This document shows positions 57,590 to 64,000 of a DNA stretch of 64,000 bases, one piece after another. This DNA is from Caballeronia glebae. GTDB lineage: Bacteria; Pseudomonadota; Gammaproteobacteria; Burkholderiales; Burkholderiaceae. Under the pieces are notes generated by a model that worked only from the letters and a program-made list of their open reading frames with translations, was not told where the DNA came from and ran no database searches. The first letter of the stretch is position 1; every line of letters starts with the position of its first letter. The DNA lies in NCBI RefSeq assembly GCF_001545035.1, contig NZ_FCOJ02000018.1:1-64000 (forward strand). Direction: 5' to 3'. Position numbers and translations under genes: made by a program.

Positions 57590-57727
57590 CGCATCGGTAG
57601 CGGCAACGGACACGCCGGTTACCTGGCAAGCGGCGACCACCCGGGCCTTGAATTCCTCGGGGTGGCGCCGACGACGGCGACGCGTCGGCAGCGCTTCTTG
57701 TTCAATAGTGTCCACGTGTCCGCTCAA
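57590..57727 (-). pseudogene. IS66-family TnpA, N-terminal remnant
   Basis: Leftward: MSGHVDTIEQEALPT, RRRRRRHPEEFKARVVAAC, then VSVAA, the start of IS66 TnpA HTH proteins. Homology ends a few bases from the tautomerase stop. Same strand as the TnpC remnant 11.6 kb to the left. Confidence 0.65.
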
Positions 57728-58152
57728 CGATCGCGGGTCCTTTCTGTGCTATGTGTCCACAGCAGATATTTCTTGGCGGTCTTGTGAGACGGCTAATCGT
57801 AGTCGTAGAAGAGAATGTCCGAATGGATGCCCTCATGCTGCACCTTATTCGTTCGTCCGCGGAATCACGGGATAGGACACTCAGTCGGGCCGCCGCGATG
57901 ACTATGACTCGACAGCCCAACGCCATGCAGTTGGATATGCGCTCCGACTGGGCATCACGCTCGACGTCGAGTAGGCTCGCGAAACCGATAAGACTACTGA
58001 CCGCGTTCGGCCTCTCTCTTGAATGCCAGTGCGAACTGCATCGTCGTGAGACGAACGGCCGGAACCAAGGTGGCCGTTCGCATTGCCGGATCGGCGAAGT
58101 TTGGCAGGATTCTTGCCTGTTCGGGAGCGTCGTCAATCCAGGAAAACTCAAA
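57728..58152. other. Non-coding stretch before the ArgE-like gene
   Basis: 425 bp. Frames are open on both strands but codon use is unlike the neighbours. It may include IS66 end sequence (repeated TGTCCAC at 57709-57773). No recognisable gene. Confidence 0.45.
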
Positions 58153-59343
58153 ATGCCTTTGGACCCGCCGCCTCAACCAGCACGCGCCGATCTCGATCTG
58201 GTTCGCGCGCTGATTGGCTACGATACCACCAGCAGCCGGTCGAATCTCGCGTTGATCGACTTCGTGCATACATGGCTAAAGAGTCACGGCGTCGAACGGA
58301 TATTCGTCGTGCGCGATGCGGCCGGCGCGAAGGCGAACCTCTTTGCCACGCTGCCCGCGGCGAATGGCGATACCGCTCGCGGCCTGCTGCTATCGGGCCA
58401 TACCGATGTCGTGCCCGTGACAGGCCAAGCCTGGTCGTCCGATCCATTTGACGCCCGGATTCGCGCCGGACGCCTATATGGACGCGGCGCGTGCGACATG
58501 AAGGGGTTCATCGGCGTGGCGCTCGGTCTCGTGCCAGCAATATTGCGGCGTCGGCTGCGCGAGCCGCTGCACTTCGCGTTGTCCTTCGATGAGGAAGTGG
58601 GCTGTCTCGGCTTGCCGCTATTGCTTGCCGAACTGGCAGAACGCGGCATCCGTCCGCGCGGCTGTGTCGTCGGCGAACCGACCGGCATGCGCCCGGTCGT
58701 GGCGCACAAGGGTAACAACGGCTATCGATGCTGCGTGCGTGGCCGCGCAGCGCATTCGTCGCTCTCGCCGCACGGCGTCAACGCGATCGAGTATGCGGCG
58801 CGGCTCATTTGCCGCATCCGCGAAATTGCCGATACCCTCAAGCGCGACGGCCCCTTCGACCATGCCTTCGCCGTGCCGTGCTCCACGGCCCAGACGGGAC
58901 TGATCGCAGGTGGCAATGCGCTCAACACTGTTCCGGAACGTTGCGAATTCCAGTTCGAATATCGCAACCTGCCAGGCGACAACCCCGATTATCTTTTCGA
59001 GCGGGTCGCCCGTTTCGCCCGTGAACAGCTCGAACCGCAGATGCGCGCGGTGGCGGCAGAGGCAAGCATCGACTTCGAGAAGATCGGCACCACGGTCGCG
59101 CTCGAGGTCGACGAGCATGCCGCCATCACGCAGCTCGTGCGGGCGCTCTGCCACGACTCCGCCGTGCGCAAGGTCGCCTATGGCACCGAAGCCGGCCTGT
59201 TCGCGCGCGTGGGTGTACCAACGGTGATTTGCGGTCCCGGCTCGATTGAGCAGGCGCACAAGGCCGACGAATTTGTGGCGCTGGATCAACTCGACGCATG
59301 CTCGGGTTTCATCGTCCGCCTCGTCGATTCGATCTCGTCATAG
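58153..59343 (+). CDS. M20 metallopeptidase, acetylornithine-deacetylase-like (ArgE family)
   Basis: 396 residues from the ATG at 58153 (AGGA upstream); the open frame to 57751 is not protein-like. Metal-site motifs SGHTDVVPV, GRGACDMKG, catalytic DEEVGCLG and GEPTGMRP are in the expected order. It hydrolyses an N-acyl amino acid. It ends 6 bp inside the convergent GntR gene. Next to an ABC importer it is more likely catabolic than the biosynthetic argE. Confidence 0.87.
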   Translation: MPLDPPPQPARADLDLVRALIGYDTTSSRSNLALIDFVHTWLKSHGVERIFVVRDAAGAKANLFATLPAANGDTARGLLLSGHTDVVPVTGQAWSSDPFDARIRAGRLYGRGACDMKGFIGVALGLVPAILRRRLREPLHFALSFDEEVGCLGLPLLLAELAERGIRPRGCVVGEPTGMRPVVAHKGNNGYRCCVRGRAAHSSLSPHGVNAIEYAARLICRIREIADTLKRDGPFDHAFAVPCSTAQTGLIAGGNALNTVPERCEFQFEYRNLPGDNPDYLFERVARFAREQLEPQMRAVAAEASIDFEKIGTTVALEVDEHAAITQLVRALCHDSAVRKVAYGTEAGLFARVGVPTVICGPGSIEQAHKADEFVALDQLDACSGFIVRLVDSISS

Positions 59344-60075
59344 TGGCGCTCCGCTCAGCAGAATGGCCTCGAGGTCGTCGTCTTCTTCCTCCGCTGCATT
59401 CAGCCGCAAGCTCGCCTCGATGTGCGCTAGATGATCGATCATCAGCTTCTGCGCGAGCTTGACGTTGCCGGCCTCGATGGCGTCGATGAGATGCGCATGT
59501 TCGTCGTGCGGGCAGGCCTGCGACGTCGGCGCGTTGTACAGCAGGATCGTGAGGCACGTCAGCATTTGCAGACCGCGCATCGTACGTTCGATGAATCGGT
59601 TGCCGCCCAGATGGGCCAGCAGTACATGAAAATCACCCGAGAGACGCACGGCGGCTCGGCGGTCGTCACGCTTGCGGGCTTCCTGCTCGCGCGCTACATG
59701 CGCCCTGAGTAACGCAACGCCCTTTTTTGCGGCCGACCGGCACACTTTCTCGACAATCGGCAGCTCGATCTGGCGCCGCGCTTCGAACAGTTCGCGCGCT
59801 TCCTCGACAGAGGGACTGGCGATGAAAGCGCCCCGGTTCGGCACGATCGTGACTACCAGTTCATGCGCGAGCTGCTGCAGAACGGCCCGCACCACCGTGC
59901 GGCTCACACCGAAGATGGCGGCTAGCCGGTCCTCGGCGAGCTTGGTCCCAGGACGAAGACGATGCTCAGCGATGGCGTTCATCAGACGTTCGTAGATCGG
60001 ATTGCGGTGCGCACCGTCAAACGAGTCCTTCGGCTCTGCGTCGTTCCGCGTTACGCGATTCTTGGTACTTGCCAT
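59338..60075 (-). CDS. GntR-family regulator, FCD subfamily
   Basis: 245 residues from the ATG at 60075 (AGGA upstream; longer frame to 60231 rejected). Winged HTH (LAEDRLAAIFGVSRTVVRAVL) and FCD domain with a Glu/Asp-rich tail. Paralogue of the GntR at 44132. It is divergent from the ABC transporter operon and probably controls both it and the ArgE-like gene. Confidence 0.88.
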   Translation of the reverse strand: MASTKNRVTRNDAEPKDSFDGAHRNPIYERLMNAIAEHRLRPGTKLAEDRLAAIFGVSRTVVRAVLQQLAHELVVTIVPNRGAFIASPSVEEARELFEARRQIELPIVEKVCRSAAKKGVALLRAHVAREQEARKRDDRRAAVRLSGDFHVLLAHLGGNRFIERTMRGLQMLTCLTILLYNAPTSQACPHDEHAHLIDAIEAGNVKLAQKLMIDHLAHIEASLRLNAAEEEDDDLEAILLSGAPL

Positions 60076-60440
60076 GAAAGCTTCCTGAGTGATGCAACCA
60101 TTTTTTCGCATATTGTCCCCCAAATTGCATACGAACTCCATCGGGATTGTATTTACCGGCGTGCGTGATTTCACGCCGTGGACGAAGCCCACCGACGGTG
60201 CTTCGAACGTCCTTCTCGGTGCATTGAACACATAACTGGTGCCTTCGTGTCTCAGTTATGAGCCCCGTTTTCGTATACAAACATACGGCAATATTGTTTT
60301 CATTTCTGGATATCTCCTGTAAACAGATTCGTTCGCTGATTTACGCTCTGTACGTATGCAAAGTGGCACGAAACTCGCTAAAGATTTGGTAATTGCCCCA
60401 CTGCACGGCGATTCAACGATTCACTCGTACAGGGAACAGA
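60076..60440. promoter_or_regulatory. Divergent promoter region between GntR and ABC transporter genes
   Basis: 365 bp, AT-rich. A CGTAT-N6-ATACG inverted repeat at 60272-60287 with GTATAC inside is the best operator candidate for the FCD-GntR protein; GTACGTATGC near 60350 is a second possibility. No gene. Confidence 0.45.
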
Positions 60441-61334
60441 ATGCAGACGCTGTTGCTGGCGCACGGAAGTGCGCTTTCCAATCTCCCCCTCTTCGTCGCG
60501 ATCGACGCGGGCATTTTCGCGGCACGCGGCATCCGGGCCGAGGCGCCCGAACTCGCGGGATTCAAGTCGACGGCCGCGCTGCTGCGGACCGGCACAGCGT
60601 CGATCGGCACGACGGGCTTCACGCAGGCACTCGTCGATCACGCGCTGCCAGACCCGCTACGGATCGTGGCAGGCAGCGGCAAACTCGGCATGGCGCTCGT
60701 CGGACGCGCCGGTCTCGACGTGAGCCGCCTGCGGGGGCAGCGCGTCGGCACTTTCGCCGACGACCCGATGGAAGCTCTTCTTTTCGATGCGCTGCGCATT
60801 CATGGCATCGGCATGGACGACGTCGAATGCGTGCGCTTTTCGACGCTCGGGAACGCCGTCAGTGACCTGCGCTCGGGCCGCATCGCCGCGCTCACCGTCG
60901 TGGAACCGTGGATTTCGCGCTTTCAGGCGCAAGGCTTCAACGTGTTGTGCGACGGCCTCGAAGCGTGGGACGGCGAATATCCGGACACCGTGCTGGTCGC
61001 TCGGGCGAGCTTTCTCGCCGAACATCCCGATGTCGTGCGCGAAGTGATCGGCTGCATGCTCGACGCAGAGGCGCTCATCAAACGCGATCCGCAGGCCGCC
61101 GTGCGTGCGAGCGCGCATCGCTGGCCGGCGTTTTCGCACGACGAGCTGATGACCGGCATCGCCAGGCAGCCACCCGCTGTCGACATCCGACCGCTCGCGC
61201 AAAGCGTGCTTGCGCGCGCGCCGGCGCTCGAAGCGCTCGCACGCATGCACATTACCTCGCGTCTGCCGGACATCCTCGCATTCGATCTGCTCGACGAACT
61301 GCTAGATCACCGCCATGCGGCGTCGAGCCACTGA
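60441..61334 (+). CDS. NMT1/SsuA-like substrate-binding protein without signal peptide
   Basis: 297 residues from the ATG at 60441 (AGGGA upstream). MQTLLLAHGSALSNLPLFVAID starts directly in the first beta strand of the periplasmic-binding fold; no leader or lipobox is seen. Later motifs GTFADDPMEALL and VVEPWISRF fit NitT/TauT-type binding proteins. Either it is a cytoplasmic sensor or binding protein, or the leader has been lost. Confidence 0.8.
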   Translation: MQTLLLAHGSALSNLPLFVAIDAGIFAARGIRAEAPELAGFKSTAALLRTGTASIGTTGFTQALVDHALPDPLRIVAGSGKLGMALVGRAGLDVSRLRGQRVGTFADDPMEALLFDALRIHGIGMDDVECVRFSTLGNAVSDLRSGRIAALTVVEPWISRFQAQGFNVLCDGLEAWDGEYPDTVLVARASFLAEHPDVVREVIGCMLDAEALIKRDPQAAVRASAHRWPAFSHDELMTGIARQPPAVDIRPLAQSVLARAPALEALARMHITSRLPDILAFDLLDELLDHRHAASSH

Positions 61335-61368
61335 AACGCCTTTTTTCCTTCTGACGGGGACTCACACG

Positions 61369-62430
61369 ATGTTCAGGAAATTCATCGATGAAAACGCGGC
61401 TTTCCGGCGCCTGAGCGCGATCAGCCATGGCCGACGCGACTTTCTCGTGCGCGGCGCGTGTCTCGCCGGCGGCGCGATGCTCGGCGGCACATGGCTGACC
61501 GACGCGGCGGCCGCCGGCTCCGTCACGCTGAAGGCGACGCACGGCACGGGCCTCTGCAACTGCCCTTTCTTTCTCGTCAAAGAGCGCAATCTGGCGCAGG
61601 GCGTGTCGCTCGATTTCGTTACGACACCGACCAACGCGGATATCGCTGCGTTGTTCGGCGCGGGCGTCGTTGACGTGAGCGTCGTGCCCTACACCAACTT
61701 CATGACGCTCTACGACGCGGGCGCGCCGATCAAGATCGTCGCCGGTTCCGGCGTGCAGGGCTGCGTGATCGCGGCGCAGGCGGGCATCACGTCGGCGGAG
61801 CAACTGCGCGGCAAGACCATCGGCACGTTCCAGGCGGACACGCTCGAAATGCTGCCGTACGACTATCTGAAGAAGGCGGGACTGAGCTTCAAGGACGTCC
61901 AGGTGCGCTACTTCGGCACGTCGCCGGAACTGGCGCAGGCGTTCATCGCCGGCAATATCGACGCGATGTGCCACATCGAGCCATACGCGACCCAAGCGCT
62001 AAAGTCGCGCCCCGGTTCGGTGATGCTCTCGAACGGCGTCGACGTGTACGGCGCGAATTACTCGGACTGCGTGCTCGCCGTGCGCGAAAAGCTGCTGCAC
62101 GAGAACCCCAACGCCGTGAAGGCGCTCATCAAGGCGATGATGGTCGCGCAGCATCAGGAAGAGCAGGACCGCGCGGCAGCGGTGAAGGACACGGTCGGCA
62201 AGTACTTCAAGACGAGCTACGACGCGACGCTCGACGCGGCGACGAAACAGCCGCCGATGGTCGATCAGCGCGCCAACGAAGCGTTCATCCTCGGGCGCGC
62301 GCAAAACCTGAAGGAACTGCGCTACATCAAGAAACTGCCGGGCAAGGAGATGTTCGACTGGGGACCGCTCACCGAAGTCATCAAGGAAAACGGCGATCTG
62401 TACGGCCAGTTGCAGCGGAAGTCCGCATGA
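61369..62430 (+). CDS. NitT/TauT-type ABC transporter substrate-binding protein (Tat leader)
   Basis: 353 residues from MFRKFIDENAAF at 61369 (GGGGA upstream). Twin-arginine leader GRRDFLVRGACLAGGAMLGG ending near AAAAG; then LKATHGTGLCNCPFFLVKE, with an unusual CNC pair at the ligand-pocket lip, and GTFQADTLEMLPYDYL. It delivers ligand to the permease encoded next (ATGA overlap). Confidence 0.87.
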   Translation: MFRKFIDENAAFRRLSAISHGRRDFLVRGACLAGGAMLGGTWLTDAAAAGSVTLKATHGTGLCNCPFFLVKERNLAQGVSLDFVTTPTNADIAALFGAGVVDVSVVPYTNFMTLYDAGAPIKIVAGSGVQGCVIAAQAGITSAEQLRGKTIGTFQADTLEMLPYDYLKKAGLSFKDVQVRYFGTSPELAQAFIAGNIDAMCHIEPYATQALKSRPGSVMLSNGVDVYGANYSDCVLAVREKLLHENPNAVKALIKAMMVAQHQEEQDRAAAVKDTVGKYFKTSYDATLDAATKQPPMVDQRANEAFILGRAQNLKELRYIKKLPGKEMFDWGPLTEVIKENGDLYGQLQRKSA

Positions 62431-63341
62431 GCAGTCCCTTGGGAAACGCTACCTCCATGCTCAGTCGCAACGGCGGCAAGAAGGCGGAAGACGGCCGCGG
62501 CGGCGGCCGTGGACCGCGTCTGCCCGCCCGGCTCATGCCGCTCGTCTGGGGCCTCGCCTCGCTCGCGTGCTTCATTGGGATCTGGGAAGCCGCGTGGGCG
62601 CTTCATTGGGCCGATCCGTTGCTGCTGCCGCCGCCGCATATCTTTCTGCGCAACTTCGGCTCGCAGGCGCAGTACTTCCTGCCGAGCGACGTCATCGGCG
62701 AACAGTCGAGCGGCACGGCGTTCGGCGCGCTCGCGATGACCATCGTTGCGACGACGTTGCGCGTGCTGGCAGGCCTCACATTGGGCTTCGTCTGCGCGCT
62801 GGCGATGGGCGTCGCGATCCGCTATTTTGGGCTCTTCGGCAATCTCACGTTGCCGACCATCACGCTTCTTGCGCCGATATCGCCAATCGCCTGGCTGCCC
62901 GTCGCGATCTTTCTGTTCGGCATCGGCAACGGGCCCGCGGTCTTCATGGTCTTCATCTCGCTCTTTTTCGTGATGACCGTATCGACGATCGGACAAATCG
63001 ACAGCGTGAGCCGCACGCACCTGAATGTCGCGGCGGTGATGGGCGCAACGAGAGCGCAGACGTTCCGGCACGTGATCCTGCCCGCCATCCTGCCATCGCT
63101 CTTCATGGTGTTGCGCATGAACCTGTTCGGCGCGTGGATGGTCGTGCTGATCGCCGAAGCGACCGGCGTCGGCAGCGGCCTCGGCCAGGTCGTCATGCTC
63201 TCGCGCAACACATTCAACGCGAGCCTGTCGTTCTTCACGATGACGCTCATCGGCGTGCTGGGCTTCGCGTTCGACTATCTGCTGCGCATCGTCCAGCGCA
63301 AGGTGCTGTTCTGGGTGCCGGAAAGCGGCCTGAGGAAATGA
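62427..63341 (+). CDS. NitT/TauT-type ABC transporter permease (SsuC/TauC-like)
   Basis: 304 residues. A Gly/Arg-rich cytoplasmic start is followed by about six membrane helices and the EAA loop (AAVMGATRAQTFRHVILPAILP). Its ATG overlaps the binding-protein stop, and the ATPase gene follows after one base. Confidence 0.9.
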   Translation: MSSPLGNATSMLSRNGGKKAEDGRGGGRGPRLPARLMPLVWGLASLACFIGIWEAAWALHWADPLLLPPPHIFLRNFGSQAQYFLPSDVIGEQSSGTAFGALAMTIVATTLRVLAGLTLGFVCALAMGVAIRYFGLFGNLTLPTITLLAPISPIAWLPVAIFLFGIGNGPAVFMVFISLFFVMTVSTIGQIDSVSRTHLNVAAVMGATRAQTFRHVILPAILPSLFMVLRMNLFGAWMVVLIAEATGVGSGLGQVVMLSRNTFNASLSFFTMTLIGVLGFAFDYLLRIVQRKVLFWVPESGLRK

Positions 63342-63342
63342 C

Positions 63343-64000
63343 ATGAGCGATCAAACCAGCATCGCAATGGAAGCGCGCGCGCAGCCGCCGCTCGTCACAT
63401 GCAGCGGCGTCGGAAAGATCTGGCCGACGCAGGCAGAGCCGTTCGTCGCGTTGCGCGACATCGAACTGGAAGTCGCGCGCGGCGAATTCGTCGTCTTTCT
63501 CGGGCCGAGCGGGTGCGGCAAGAGCACGCTGCTTTTTCTGATCGCCGGGCTGGAACAGGCGAGCGAAGGCCGCATCGTGTGCGGCGGCGCGCAAGTCAAC
63601 GCGCCGGGCACGGATCGCGGGCTCGTGTTCCAGGAGGCGTCGCTGTATCCGTGGCTGACAGTCGGCGAGAACGTCACCTTCGGACTCAGAATGCAGCATG
63701 TTCCAAAGGAGCGCCGTCGGCGCGTAGCCGAGGAGATTCTGGAGCGCGTGGGCTTGTCGGAAGCCATCGACAAGCGGCCGGACCAGTTGTCCGGCGGCAT
63801 GCGCCAGCGCGTTGCGGTGGCGCGCGCGCTCGCGCTCAAGCCAGAAATCCTGCTGCTCGACGAACCGTTCGCGGCCCTCGACGTCCAGACGCGCGCGCGC
63901 ATGCAGGACTTCCTGATTCAGGTGTGGCGGCAGGCGGGCGTGTCGATGATCTTCGTCACACACCACATCGACGAAGCCATTGCGCTGGCGGATCGCATCG
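63343..64000 (+). CDS. NitT/TauT-type ABC transporter ATP-binding protein (cut by window end)
   Basis: 219 residues are visible, lacking the C terminus. Walker A GPSGCGKST (54-62), Q-loop LVFQEASLYPWL, signature LSGGMRQR, Walker B ILLLDEPFAALD and H-loop VTHHIDEA are all present. It completes the importer that begins at 60441. Confidence 0.93.
   Translation, partial: MSDQTSIAMEARAQPPLVTCSGVGKIWPTQAEPFVALRDIELEVARGEFVVFLGPSGCGKSTLLFLIAGLEQASEGRIVCGGAQVNAPGTDRGLVFQEASLYPWLTVGENVTFGLRMQHVPKERRRRVAEEILERVGLSEAIDKRPDQLSGGMRQRVAVARALALKPEILLLDEPFAALDVQTRARMQDFLIQVWRQAGVSMIFVTHHIDEAIALADRI

Overview
The window looks like part of a secondary chromosome or megaplasmid of a Burkholderiaceae member, most likely Paraburkholderia or Caballeronia. 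It is GC-rich throughout with strongly GC-ending codons. It carries a DUF3331 gene (a family I know mainly from Burkholderia sensu lato), a trifunctional Ser/Thr-His kinase, a stand-alone second copy of a 2-oxoglutarate dehydrogenase E1 gene, five intact LysR regulators plus one broken one, and scattered insertion-sequence debris. I see no rRNA, tRNA, CRISPR array or replication origin.

Layout. 0-4.5 kb: the start of an IS3-type transposase at the edge, a LysR gene, and an acyl-CoA ligase with two crotonase-fold enzymes. 5-8.4 kb: a LysR gene and two MFS transporters. 8.6-8.9 kb: an NTF2-like gene cut short by an IS6-type remnant. 8.9-23 kb: a stress or detoxification block. It holds an aldo/keto reductase, two epoxide-hydrolase-type proteins, a VOC protein, a BON protein, a DJ-1/PfpI protein, a crotonase, a 1986-residue hybrid kinase and an orphan FixJ-type regulator. 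Three of its leftward operons share an inverted-repeat motif TATACC..GTA(T)G 100-155 bp before their first gene. 23-28.4 kb: an ArsR regulator, a lone acetolactate synthase large subunit and sucA. 28.6-36.8 kb: a GlxA-type regulator, a Mug DNA glycosylase, a LysR gene, a monooxygenase-fold protein and a tripartite EmrAB-outer-membrane efflux operon. 36.9-41.4 kb: a scarred zone with an IS630 remnant, the 3' end of a maleylacetate reductase gene, a PRISE-type reductase and a peptide-ABC ATPase gene that has lost its 5' end. 41.4-44.9 kb: an epimerase, an SDR, a PuuE-like deacetylase and an FCD-GntR regulator.

45-58 kb is the most interesting part. A complete Nit1C cluster (nitB to nitH: MSMEG_0572-type protein, nitrilase, radical SAM, GNAT, AIR-synthase-like, MSMEG_0570-type protein, flavin oxidoreductase) runs leftward. 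It is continued by two translationally overlapping genes: a LnmK/Pnap_2097-type acyltransferase/decarboxylase and a B12-dependent methylmalonyl-CoA-mutase-like protein. A divergent MocR-type regulator faces the cluster across an AT-rich spacer with three TGCAATCA repeats. IS66-family remnants lie on both sides. The last gene's 3' end runs into one of them.

58-64 kb: an ArgE-like M20 deacylase, an FCD-GntR regulator paralogous to the one at 44 kb, and a NitT/TauT-type ABC transporter with two tandem binding proteins, a permease and an ATPase cut by the window end. Overall this is accessory catabolic and stress DNA assembled from modules, with broken genes at several module joins.
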